Shown in pieces: positions 12,181 to 23,639 of a stretch of 64,000 nt of DNA. The notes below the pieces were generated by a model, which saw nothing but the letters and a program-made list of their open reading frames with translations, did no database searches and had not been told where the DNA came from. Origin of the DNA: Bathynomus jamesi (lineage: Eukaryota; Arthropoda; Malacostraca; Isopoda; Cirolanidae); NCBI GenBank assembly GCA_023014485.1, contig JAJOZX010009069.1:87501-151500 (forward strand), written 5' to 3'. The position numbers were made by a program, and so were the translations under genes. The first letter of the stretch is position 1. Every line of letters begins with the position of its first letter.

Positions 12181-12632
12181 TGATTATAGAACTGGTGATG
12201 TGCCTGTAGAGAGGATGGTCCATTAGTGGTTGCAATGGATTTTTGGAATGTCATAATTTTCTAGATTTGCAGTGTGGTTTCCATAAGAATAGAAGCACCA
12301 TGGATCAACTTCTGAGGTTGGAAACTTTTATACACCAAGCTCTGACAGGAAAAATGTTTTTTATATTTTTTGACCTCAGTTAAGCTTTTAATTCCATCTC
12401 CCATACTGGTCTACTTTATAAGTTAGGCAATTTGGGGGTTCATGATAGATTACTAAGATGGTTAGATAACTTCTTGTCCAACCGCACTTTTTAGGTACTA
12501 ATTAATGATGTCTACTTGATGCCTTTCCCCTTTAAAAAGGGTGTACCCCCAGGGTTCTGTTCTTAGTCCATTGTTATTTACTGCATATCTCTCAGATATA
12601 CTAAGTATTGAACCAGTTCAATCATCAGAGTT
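12181..12632 (+). pseudogene. I-type LINE reverse transcriptase, 5' segment
   Basis: Reverse-transcriptase blocks are readable with frame changes: VERMV, LQCGFHKNRSTMDQLLRLET, MFFIFFDLS followed by a stop and AF, then GVPPGFCS (the [10 protein letters not shown] block) near 12541. It ends at SSE, just before the FADD box, at the AGTT where GTC-1 is inserted. The other half resumes at 27352. Stops and frameshifts show decay. Confidence 0.8.
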
Positions 12633-13528
12633 GTGTCATTCCATTATAATTGTCATTTTAGAAAAAAATTTACACCACACCAAAAATGATATCAAAATGT
12701 GGAAAAAATTCACCCTTCCAAGTCATATCATCCATATTTTATCTTCTTGGACCAAAAAAATGGGTCAGCTTTGAGGTCCTGTATCTCGGGTCTGCATAGG
12801 TTTTTTTCAAGAGAAATGCAGCATTATTTAGGATAGACATATGAGAAATCATGTTTAAAAAATCTCGGATATCTTTCTGTATGATTTTATATGCATGAGA
12901 GTATACCACATTTTTTTCTTGGATGAAAGTGGGATTAACTATTTATTTTAACAATTTAATAATGGTAGCATTGTAACTTTCTATCACTGATTTCAATTCT
13001 CTGTCTTCATATTGTTCAACTAAAATTTTAAATGCTCTTGATAAAATTTCCTCGACTTAATTCTGAGCTGTGTGGCCCTTAATTTAATTATAAGCAGCAA
13101 AATATATGGAGACTCAAAACTCAACTTCCTCATAATTCAGATGCAGAGGACCTTAACAAATTAATGGATGATTTAAAAACCAAATATTGTCTAACAGAAA
13201 ATAAAGCTGAAAAAGTTCAAATCCTTACGTTAAAACCTACATCTTGGACCACAGCTGAAACAATGGAATTTTTTGGTACCAGGAAATACTTAATTCAATA
13301 AGCCATCAACTTAAAAAAAAAACAATATGGTGTTTTGGCCAAACCCACTAGAGCTGCAAGAAAAGGACTTGAAGAATCCACAATCAATACCATTATTAAC
13401 TTTTATCAGGATGACTAGTATTCAAAAGAGATGCCTAGTGCAAAGGACTACATTAGCATATCGTACAAAGTCCATAAATAAAAAAGACTGCTTCTTTGCA
13501 ACCTGAAAGAACTGTGCTGTTCGTTTAA

Positions 13529-15245
13529 CCCTTTGAACGCGGATTTGGATTTTGTGACCATTCAGCAAAATTGCCATTAGGAAATGAAAAAATGAAATTT
13601 ATAATTATAATCCTTTTTCTTAGTGTTTCCATTTCAGAATACCATAAATTACTATAATTCAGGTAAAATTTGTATCAAAACTAAATATTTTTGTGTAAAA
13701 ACGTTTTTTAGGTTATTTAAAAAAATCATCATATGAAAAAGATATAAATTCTATAGTTATTTATTCCTTCTGAACTAAGAGTTTCAAGAACAGTTATAAA
13801 AACTTGATATATGCGTTAGATTGCAAAATCTCTTCTAAACATGGGGATATTAGGCCTATATGGTAAGTTACATGTATGTATACATTTGAGAATATTTTCA
13901 TCTTCAAACTGTAATCACCTTCTAGGGGGTTAGGTAAATAAAAAAGATTGATTTCAATGCAATTTATTCCTTATAACAAAATAAATGTTTATTTCAATTC
14001 TGTTCATTCATTATAACAAAAAAGGTTTATACCCATTTATTGATTGCTTGCTCACTTGCAAGATTTTTTTTGATTTTTTCAGTGTGTGATACAAATGAAA
14101 GCATGGTATGATACATAATGGAGGTTTCTCTGGACAATCATCACAGAAAAATGTGGTTTTCTTTTGTTTGCAGTCACCTTTTCCTTTTCCTTCTCACATT
14201 TTGAAGGCATAATAGAGCACACTGTAATTTGGTTTATGGGATTTATTTTTGTACTGTGCTGGAAAATGAATGCCTTGATGTCACTCTGAAATGTCCTCCC
14301 ACTTTCAAAATAAAGATTTAGGAGGCAAAGGCATCTTTTTACTTATCCTTTCTTTAGCATATTTGTTTGTTTCTTTAGCAACATGCTCATAAATTGTGTC
14401 AGGGAAAAGCTTTTGAAAACACTGGAAAGGGGTTGCATTTTCTAGGCCTACCACTGGATGTTGATCTAAATAATCTGAAATGCCCGTTATTTCATCTAGT
14501 GTGTCTTTCTGCACATCTTTGACTTGTGACCAATTATGTGACCTAGGTTTATGTGTATTCGTTGATGGACCTGCTGTGTTGGTTGATAAATTTACCATAT
14601 TTGTAGACAATCTTCCTCTTCCTCCTCCTGCAATGATCATAGGTAATCATCTTCATCTTTGTAATGCTCTTCATTCTTAGAGTCTGAACACCAGAGATGT
14701 TCATCAATGTCATCGTCATGTACAATCCTCTTCCTCTTTTTACTGCTCATTTTCTAGCTGAAGGGATAAAAATGTATTTAGTTTTAAAAGTATTTCAAAC
14801 GATTCATTTTTTTACGTAAGACCAATTTGGCTGGCTGGCATGAATGAAATAAAATTTTTATACATTTTTACGTGCTTACATACTCGCTTTCCCTCTTAAT
14901 TAAAACATTCTTTTATATGATCAAATAATGCATTAACATTTAATATAATAATATAATGATAAATAATATATATAACTTACCGATGAATGAGTATGAGGCG
15001 ACAGAAGAACTCATTAACTGAGGTGGCAGATGAATTTGATGTGTGGGAAGCACTTGCTTTAGATACCAAAAATAGAGATCCATAAACTGCAACACGGTAA
15101 AATGCATTACGAATTGAGACTAGAGAGGGAAGTCAAACATCGCGTTGAAGCAAAAAAATAATAGCTGTGTGTGGAGAAAAGTTGAATGTCACATCGTGGC
15201 CTAAAAAAATTGATTTGACTAAAATCAAATTTCGCGTTCAAAGGG
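13529..15245 (-). mobile_element. piggyBac element, internally deleted
   Basis: The ends CCCTTTGAACGCG and CGCGTTCAAAGGG form inverted repeats flanked by TTAA on both sides (13525-13528 and 15246-15249), the fixed piggyBac target. It is inserted in the GTC-1 transposase between the segments equivalent to NLKELY and MKIGFS. Confidence 0.9.
14060..14640 (-). pseudogene. piggyBac transposase remnants
   Basis: An N-terminal part at 14640-14305 includes GISDYLDQHPVVGLENATPF and PDTIYEHVAKETNKYAKERI, typical of the region before the catalytic core. Near 14180-14065, FFCDDCPEKPPLC and PCFHLYHT match the C-terminal Cys-rich domain. The whole DDD core between them is missing, so the copy can only move in trans. 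Confidence 0.8.
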
Positions 15246-15288
15246 TTAAAGATAGACATCCATACATGAAAATAGGTTTTTCAAAATT

Positions 15289-15701
15289 CTGCTCACTTCA
15301 TCCAAAGTGGTGTAAGGTTGTTGGCTCTGCTGGTGGGCATTCCGTCTGTGTTTGCTCCATACATCAGAACGCTGTCCTTGTTGCCCATGCATTGAATGAA
15401 CCTGGATTACAAACATTTAATGCAGATGGTTGTATGTGATTTGTCGAGTAAGCTATGTATGATACATCATTGTTCAAATTGCCCTGGTAAAGAAAGACTG
15501 AGCAACTTTCTTAAAGAATCCTTTCTAGATTTTGATGAACATGACCAAATTATATTCCAGCAGTGGCAATCTACCGATCGTACAACAATAGTGTCAGTGG
15601 TTATGGATCCTTTTGAATTCTTCAAGTTTTTGGCTTCTAAAATTGACAATATGACATCTCATTCCTACATTTCCAAATGTTAAGCACGTTACCTCAACAA
15701 A
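15289..15701 (+). repeat. Tandem duplication, unit 1 (413 bp)
   Basis: This unit of the GTC-1 transposase (SLHPKWCKVVG to the end of SHSYISKC plus flanking bases) is repeated at 15702-15846 and 18605-18872. The second unit totals 145 + 268 = 413 bp once GTC-2 and one TTGT are removed. Only about two substitutions separate the units. The length is not a multiple of three. Confidence 0.92.
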
Positions 15702-15846
15702 CTGCTCACTTCATCCAAAGTGGTGTAAGGTTGTTGGCTCTGCTGGTGGGCATTCCGTCTGTGTTTGCTCCATACATCAGAATGCTGTCCTTGTTGCCCA
15801 TGCATTGAATGAACCTGGATTACAAACATTTAATGCAGATGGTTGT

Positions 15847-18600
15847 GGGTCATTCTCTGTCAGATCAACCAGTGCCTAACACCCTCATCTCTCAGATTTT
15901 GCTGAAATTTGGTTTATAGGGAGTTTGTGGGCCCTGAATCCATTTCTGAAATTATAAGGTCAATCCGACCAACGGTTCAAGAGATATGACCTCGGGAAAT
16001 TTGAGGTCACTTGCGAGGTCACTAACATTTGGCGACCCATAACTTGGGTAATAATGGTCACAATTATATAAAAGTATATATATTTAGAATCAGAAAATGA
16101 CAAGGAATCCAAATATGCAAGTTTTAGAACTCTAGGTTGAAAAATAAAAAAGTTACACTGTAACCAAAATTTGAGGTCACGATTTGACCTCTTGGGTATC
16201 AAATGAGAATTTTTTTTTTAAATGTAAAAAATGAAGGCAAAGGCATTGGCTATTAGAATCAGCAAAAAAAAGTTTGTTTATGTTAGTATTTTTCATGTAA
16301 CTAACATATAAGTGAACACCATATTCATAAGTTGTGCGTCAATTCTACCTATTTTTTCACCTATAGAAATTAAAATTACATTTTGCAGACACAGACAGAA
16401 TGAGTCCCACCACTACCGGCAAGCACACAATATGATGGCCATAATTTTGCAAATGTGGAAAATCCTATTTTGGGATTCTTTTCATCATTTTTATATAGTT
16501 CAAACATCTCTCTTAAATTCCCGAGGACCAATCGTTTTTGCACCTTCATTGCACCTTCAGCACTGATAACTTTCACGCAGTCCTTTTGGCCAGGACACAT
16601 ACGACTAACCTCTTCTGACTCAGAATCTTCTAACTATATCTTTGTGTTCTTCAGATATCACTTTTCCTTTGCTCATTAGTGGAATCTTCGGAAGGATTCC
16701 ATGTTCTGATTTAAGTGAATGGCTTCTTTTCACCATGTATGTTGTAGTTTGAAAGAAACTAGCTGTTTTTTCAATTGTGTATGGTGAGAGTGTCAATATT
16801 TGTAGTTTGTGATGGTGACATTTGCTCTCCAGGAATGACTGTTTCAATTCATTCATTAATTTGTCTAGATGTTTTTCAGATTTAGTTTCAGGTTTTGAAG
16901 TATCACTTACCTCCTCGGTAATTTGAACACCATAACTGAGTTCTAGCCTCTCCTTCAGGTGTTTCTGAGCAGATGATAGCTTACCATGAGCCTTGCGCTT
17001 TTTCTGGCTTAATGACAGCCCTTCTGAAAAGAACAGAAAAAAAGGTTTCACACACCTGAATATTAGTAATTAATATTAATTATAGTACCTTAAATGCTAT
17101 ATAATTGGCTATATAGTAGATCAAACAGACCTTGTAGTAAAGTATAAGTTATTATATTAATTTATTACTTACTTTTTTTAACTGGTGTTTGGTCCAGAAA
17201 TGCTAGAACTGGTTCAACTGAAGTTGAAGGATTTTCCTTTATCAAGCAATCACTGTCATTGTCCAGATCTTGAATTGAAGAGATGTTACTCAAGCCACTG
17301 ATAGTAGATGATTCATTTGAATCCTGCTCAGACTCGTTGTTTTCAGTGGTACTAAGTATAGTGGGGTTTTTCATTATCAGTGTCCAGCAGTTCACACACA
17401 ACAATGAGTCTTTTTTCACTCTTCCAGCACATTTTTCAACAAGTACATCAGTCACTTCTAAGATTGATTGTTATGCGTTTCTTGTGTTTTTGAATAGGGT
17501 CCTGGCAGTATTTCAAGTGCCGAACCATTGTATTTTGATCTGTAAAGATATAGGATTTACAATTAGGTAATATATATTTTTTAGAAAATATATAGCTATA
17601 CACACTTAATATTTTAGGCCTTGATAGTCTCTGAGGCTCATTAAAACACCATACCCACCAGCCACCCACAGTGCTGGCTGGAACTGTACTAACGTGTAGA
17701 CAAGGAATTTTGCAACTATCTGTGTTGATTCTGCACTTAGACAAGTAGTAACATGTTTCAACAGGTTTGTTTAGGCTACATGTGAGCTTAGTCTTCCCCT
17801 TTCACTATTATAACTATTATTGCCAGTGTAGATTAGCAGTGAAATACAATTTTTATTAAATTCTTGGAGCTTGAGGTCAAATTGATAGCTAAGATATAAA
17901 AATTCCTTGAAATGACAAGCAATTTATAAATATGGTGTTCACTTATAAGTTAGTTACATGAAAAGTACCAACATAAACAAACTTTTTATGATTGTTTCTA
18001 TTAGTCAAGAACTCTGACTTTTTTATATCTATAAAAAATGTAATTTTAATTTCTATAGGTCAAATTATGAGCTTAAGTGTGAAAAAATAGGTAGAATTGA
18101 CGCACAACTTATGAATATGGTGTTCACTTATATGTTAGTTACATGAAAAATACTAACATAAACAAACTTTTTTTTGCTGATTCTAATAGCCAATGCCTAT
18201 GCCTTCATTTTTTACATTTAAAAAAAAATTCTCATTTGATACCCCAGAGGTCAAATCGTGACCTCAAATTTTGGTTACAGTGTAACTTTTTTATTTTTCA
18301 ACCTAGAGTTCTAAAACTTGCATATTTGGATTCCTTGTCATTTTCTGATTCTAAATATATATACTTTTATATAATTATGACAATTATTACCCAAGTTATG
18401 GCTCGCCAAATGTTAGTAACCTCGCGAGTGACCTCAAATTGCCCGAGGTCATATCTCTTGAACCGTTGGTCGGATTGACCTTATAATTTCAGAAATGGAT
18501 TCAGGGCTCACAAACTCCATATAAACCAAATTTCAGCAAAATATGAGAGATGAGGGTGTTAATTTCAATTTTTTTTGGTTGATCTGACAGAGAATGACCC
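15847..18600 (-). mobile_element. GTC-2: GGGTCATTC element, 4-bp TSD TTGT
   Basis: Both ends read GGGTCATTCTCTGTCAGATC inward. TTGT flanks at 15843-15846 and 18601-18604. Long imperfect TIRs (about 540 and 820 bp) match those of GTC-3. The 3' end carries AGTGCCTAAC, and the 5' end carries AAAAAAAATTGAAATTAAC, at the same place. The 3' half of the gene is deleted: after HSVCVC the sequence jumps into the 3' TIR near 16385. It is a non-autonomous derivative of 2754 bp. Confidence 0.92.
16376..17744 (-). pseudogene. GTC-2 transposase, N-terminal half
   Basis: The exon structure is as in GTC-3. The first part ends at TPVKKS with donor GTAAGTAA near 17170. The next exon starts after TTTTCAG near 17025 with EGLSLSQKKRKAHGKL and continues through VQITEE, LQILTLSPYTIEK, KVISEEHKDIVRRF, AEGAMKVQKRLVLGN and GGTHSVCVC. 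A 2-bp loss near 17457 relative to GTC-3 breaks exon 1, and small frame changes occur near 16620. Notably it keeps the 11 bp near 16545 that GTC-3 has lost. The catalytic part is absent. Confidence 0.85.
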
Positions 18601-19082
18601 TTGTATGTGATTTGTCGAGTAAGCTATGTATGGTACATCATTGTTCAAATTGCCCTGGTAAAGAAAGACTGAGCAACTTTCTTAAAGAATCCTTTCTAGA
18701 TTTTGATGAACATGACCAAATTATATTCCAGCAGTGGCAATCTACCGATCGTACAACAATAGTGTCAGTGGTTATGGATCCTTTTGAATTCTTCAAGTTT
18801 TTGGCTTCTAAAATTGACAATATGACATCTCATTCCTACATTTCCAAATGTTAAGCACGTTACCTCAACAAACTAAAACAAGAACTTTCTATGAATCCTT
18901 CAACCTGCATCATTCTTGCTGATTTTGCTGAAAATTATTCAATGGCCATTCAGGATGCAGTTCAAGGGTGGCACTGGACTAAGCAACAATGTACTATCCA
19001 TCCTATTGTGTTATATCATGTGGATTCATCTGGTAAGCTTCAAACAAAATCATTTGCCTTTTTCTCTGATGACCTTAAACAT

Positions 19083-22000
19083 TAGGGTGTATCGAATTTT
19101 TCAACTTTCAAATTCCAAATATGAGGGGTGCTAAAAAGTTGCAGCATGACTTAGGAATTCTAAAGATATTTTTGTTAATTTAATATAATTTAGTTTTGCT
19201 TGGTAAGAAGCTACATAAAAGTAGTGACTTTTTTGACTTTTTTGTGGAATTATATAATAATTATTATATTAATAATTATATATGCTATGTATATATAATG
19301 CACTGCTGTTTTTGCTTATTTCACAGGTTGAAACATATTCATCAGTGTGCTGAAGATTATTTGTCCGTCAGTGCTACCATCCTAACCAGTGGGAATTGAC
19401 CTACAATGGCTTCTAAAAGGAGGACAAGACTGGGGACATTCACACATATGAGCAACCTAATTGGAACTGGTAGAGAGTTGTTGCCCTCTGAACTCCCAAC
19501 TCTGCGAGACGTTCTGAAATATGGGCTACTGCTAAGAGAACAAAGTGGTGAGGATGTGAGGAACTACCCAGCAGCCAGTCTTGCAAAGGACATTTACCCT
19601 AAAGTGCTTGAAAAGTGGGAATGAGCAAACAGTTCTTTTGTAGCCCCTGTTGTAAATTCACGAGTCACAATCTTAAACAAGATCCAAGAGAGCTGAGAGC
19701 AGGCCAAATATATATCTCTCGGGAGAGGAAAGCTACATGTCAAAGAGGCTTTCATTGCAAAACTTGACAAGCTTTTTGACATCCTCAGTTGCAAGTGTAA
19801 AATTGTTCTCTGCTCTGAATTTGGCTGCCTTGCAGATGCTGGTTGCAAAAACGAAACTCACATTAACTGTACATGCCCTAGGGAGATGAAGATCCCTGTG
19901 AAGGAACTTGCTTTCATTAAAGGTCAGAGAGACAAGTCTGGTTCTATTGGACCACATCAGATTGGCTTGCCAGATCAACCTGAGCACAACAGACAAGTCA
20001 AAAAGCAGAAGCAGCAAGAAGACGAAAGAAGAAGGCTTGCTGAATATAAGCAGACAAGTAAGCAGGATGTTTCAATGCCATCAAATGAAATAATTTTCTC
20101 TGATGATGAAAATGAAGAACAAATAGCTGATGCTCAAGATGGAAAGGATGGAAGTTATGAAGTGACATTAGAAATACCAAGCACGTCTTCAACTTCCAAT
20201 AAAAAGCCAGAGTACAACACATTAGAAATACCTAATGTTGCTATGCATAGCATCAGATATGGTGTTGGCCTGCGTGCCACAGCTGCCATCACCACTGCTG
20301 CCTTTATGGATGCTGGCTTGATCACTGAAGAAGACAAGAGACTTGTAGTTGATCACAATAAAGTCAAGAGGGCCCAAGAAAAAATGAGATCCCTGGATCA
20401 GGAATTTGATGATCTTTGTAAGGGTGAAATTGACTGCATCTTCTTTGACGGCCATCAAGATACAACTAAAGTTATGCTGAAAGCAGACAATTCAGATCGT
20501 CAGTTCCCCAGCATCATCAAAGAAGAGCATTATTCTGTGTGCAGTGAGCCAGGTGGAAGATATCTCTACCACTTCACTCCTGAGAAAGGCTCAACGAGAA
20601 AAAAACCTGCTGAAGTTATTGCTGATAATCTTGTAGATTTCATGAAGAAGAAGGGCATTGATAAAAGCCTGCAGGCCATTGGAGGTGATTCTACAAATGT
20701 TAACACTGGCTGGGAAGGTGGTTCCATGCATTGGGTAGAGGTCAAGCTTTGCCGTAAGCTGATCTGGTTGGTTTGTGCCCTCCACACTAACGAGTTACCC
20801 CTGCGACACTTGATCACAGCACTGGATGGGAAGACCTTGTCTAACAACAAGTGGACAGGTAACATTGGCAAGATGCTAGACACTGCAACCAAACTTGAAA
20901 TTGATCCTTCATTCACCAAACTCTCAATTGGAGAGCCTCTTACTTCACTGAGTGACAATGTCATAAAGGATCTCTCTACTGATCAAGCGTACGGGTATAG
21001 GATCACACAGGCCATAAGGACAGGAGAACTTCCCACAGATCTGGCCCTTGTTGAAATTGGTCCAGTGAGCCATTCAAGGTGGTTGACAACAGCAAACAGG
21101 CTTTGTCGCATATGGGTTTCAAAACATGGCCTTAAAGGCAAAACCCTCAACAACTTAAGACTGATAGTGGAATACATTGTTGGTGTGTACTACCCCTATT
21201 GGTTCAACATCAAAGTAAAACACACTTGGGTGGAAGGCCCACGCCACATCTTGTTTCAGCTGCGGCTAGTTAGGGTGCAAAAGAAGGCTGTAGTGGATGC
21301 TGTTTTGCCAACCATCAAGCGCTCAGCATGGTATGCATTCAGCGAAATGATAATCCACACACACTTGTGCTCAGATGACAGTGAGGAGAGGAGAGCTGGT
21401 GTCCAAAAGATTGTTGACATGAGGGGTGGAGATGATGACACACTTGGAGATCTTTCTGTACGTCCCAGGAAGACACCTTCCATCAACCCCAGTGCTTCTT
21501 CCGTGTTGGAGCTGACAGACTGGTCTGACGGGGTATTTGAACCTCCTTTGACATGTAAACTGACTACAGCGGAAGTAAAGAAGTTCTTTGACAAGCCTAT
21601 GCAAGTTCCATAGTGGCCCTGTCATGCTCAGTCAATAGAGAGGTGTGTGAAACAAGTCACAGAGGCAGCAGGCAGGGTGTATACACATGAGAAACGTGAG
21701 GGCTATATCAGAGGCCAAGAAGCAAGTCGGCGGCTGATGTCCAAGAACGAATCAAAGCAAGACTTGATGGAACTTTGTTTAAATATTTTTTTTTACTGAT
21801 GTCATTACTTTCTAATGTTGTTTTATGATTACAAGGATATGTTTTATGATTACTAGGATATGTTTTATGCAGAGAAACTAAAATTTTTATAGCATTACCT
21901 GACATTTTGAGAAGCTAAAATTAATAAATGTTGTTTTCCGAGAGCAATTTATATGCTTTTTAATCAAACATAGATTTACCAAGCTAAGTGTTGAGCAATC

Positions 22001-22111
22001 ACAAAAATAATAGCAGATTTGAATTCTTTACATCCAAAAACTTATTTTTAAAACCCCTCAGTAAAGGAATTGCCAAAAATTAATTTTCACCTCCCAAATT
22101 GACACACCCTA
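19083..22111 (+). mobile_element. TAG9-1 transposon, 9-bp TSD CTTAAACAT
   Basis: The ends are TAGGGTGTATCGAATTT and (reversed) TAGGGTGTGTCAATTTGGG. The perfect 9-bp duplication CTTAAACAT is at 19074-19082 and 22112-22120. Excision restores the GTC-1 frame SDDLKHDTGFVYL. Total 3029 bp with one long gene in the same orientation as GTC-1. Confidence 0.92.
19406..21797 (+). pseudogene. TAG9-1 transposase (three in-frame stops)
   Basis: One frame from ATG 19406 (MASKRRTRLGTF) to TGA near 21797 is broken only by TGA 19622-19624, TGA near 19697 and TAG 21611-21613. Visible parts: an N-terminal region (TGRELLPSELPTLRDVLKYG); a Cys-rich cluster (CKCKIVLCSEFGC, CTCPREMKIP); an acidic linker; a putative RNase H-like core with FFDGHQDTTKV, AIGGDSTNVNTGWEGG, then CALHTNELPLRHL and SHSRWLTTANR; and a C-terminus with IERCVKQVTEAAGRVY. 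The Cys-x-x-His after the second acid is found in hAT, MuDR, P and Kolobok transposases. The 9-bp TSD would suit a MuDR-like relative, but I cannot place it. TAG9-2 is about 50-60% similar by eye. Confidence 0.8.
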
Positions 22112-22120
22112 CTTAAACAT

Positions 22121-23165
22121 GACACTGGATTTGTTTATCTTCAAACTGTTCTCTGTTTTTTCATTCACTCGTATTTGCCCCATATCTCAAAAATTGAATA
22201 CTTCTCTGATGGATGCTCCGGTCAGTACAAAAACTTCAAAAATTTTCTTAATTTAACCTTTCACAAACAAGATTTTGAACTCGATGCAACATGGAACTTC
22301 TTTGCCACCAGTCATGAAAAATCTCCATATGATGGTCTTGGTGGAACTATTAAAAGAAAACTGCTTCATGAAAGTTTAACTCTAACAGAGAAAGATCAGA
22401 TTATTTTTGCCATTCAAGCTTTCATTTTTTGTAAGAGCAGCATGCCTTCAATACAGTTCTTTTATATTGCAAAAGATGAACTTATACCAGTAAGAGCCAC
22501 TTTAGAAGAAAGGTTCAAAATTGGAACAACTGTTGCTGGAACAAGAAGCTTTCATGTCTTCATTTCAGAAAAGATTGGCTGCATCTCCTATAAAAGAATT
22601 GCAGAGGATGAGAAACTTTCAGGAACATTTTCTTTTTTCAGGTCTCCACTGTATCAACAACACTGATACCTAAACTACATGATTATGTTGCTGCCATGTA
22701 TGACAGTCATTGGTGGATTGGAGTGATTACTGATGTTGATGTTGATAAGGAATCTGATGATTTTGAGGTTAAATTCATGACACCTCATGGTCCAAGACAG
22801 ACATTCTCTTGGCCAACTCGGGATGATATCTGCTGGATTCCAAAGTCAAATATATTGAGAATACTCACTGCACCAATTACTACATCAGGATGTGTGTACA
22901 AAATATCAGATGAGGATTTCACTGTTCTCATTGAATTTTAGTTACAAACCAAACACACACTGAACTTATTGTAATAGGTGCTTCTCTTAGATCCACTTTT
23001 GTGAGTACAATGAACAATATAATGTTTGTGTAACCAAATATGTATTCATGTAAAGATTTGTATTCAACTTTTTGAAAATAAAATGTTTAGAAAAAAATAA
23101 TAAAACACTAAATCTACCATAGCTAGTCCAAAGTCTAGTTGAGAAAATGGTGATGGGTATTACAG
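22121..23165 (+). other. GTC-1 3' coding end and UTR
   Basis: The transposase ends at TAG 22939-22941 (FTVLIEF). The 220 bases that follow are AT-rich, with AATAAA-like words near 23079. No further feature is visible before TAG9-3. Confidence 0.6.
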
Positions 23166-23639
23166 TAGCCCTGTTCAAAAATCAACTTTTTCTTATTTTC
23201 ATAGGTTTCTGTACTTTTTCCCATGCTTTTTGACCTGAAAAGGCCGAAAATCACAACCATTTTGACCTAGGTTGTTGGGAAGCATTGCCGCATGGAGCTT
23301 TAAGTTTTCTGCCTTGAAATCGGCCAAAAGCACCAGTTCCGGGGTCCCTTGAATCATGTTTTCCACTATAACTTTTTATCTAAACAAAATAGGCACCAAA
23401 TTAAAGTGTTTTTAATCCTCTTTCTAACTTATACAATTATGATAGTCTTGGAACAAGAAATGGCACATTGGTACCTACAAAGATTTCAGAAATATCACAA
23501 AATTCGTTTTCTCACACTCAAGGCACTCATGACACAAATTTGAGATTAACATTTTGTCACAAGTCTAATCGATCAAGAAGTGAAAGCATTACATGATGAT
23601 TAATTTCATAATGACATTTACACAGTCAGTTGTTGAGAG

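Larger units (their letters stand above)
15702..18872 (+). repeat. Tandem duplication, unit 2, split by GTC-2
   Basis: The second 413-bp unit is interrupted after TTGT (15843-15846) and resumes with TTGT at 18601. The insertion therefore came after the duplication. Confidence 0.92.
13090..22941 (+). pseudogene. GTC-1 transposase gene, split by four later events
   Basis: Pieces in order: 13128-13524 (LNKLMDDLKTKYCLTENKAE, VQILTLKPTSWT); 15250-15440 (MKIGFSKFCSLHPKWC, HSVCVCSIHQN); the duplicated block 15289-15846; 18605-19082 (ADFAENYSMAIQDAVQGWHW); and 22121-22941 (IEYFSDGCSGQYKN, FFATSHEKSPYDGLGGTIKR, then a Tudor-like tail with AAMYDSHWWIGV). The order matches GTC-3 and GTC-4. The conserved acids are in ADFAEN, FSDG and YDG, and there are 40 residues between the last two. 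Exons 1-2 are not recognisable. Function as a DDE/D-type transposase is inferred from TIRs, TSDs and repeated occurrence. Confidence 0.75.

Noticed and set aside
15167..15439. Apparent small independent gene with HSVCVC motif
   Set aside because: It is a piece of the GTC-1 transposase, with its 5' codons read from the piggyBac end. Excising piggyBac joins it to upstream GTC-1 sequence.
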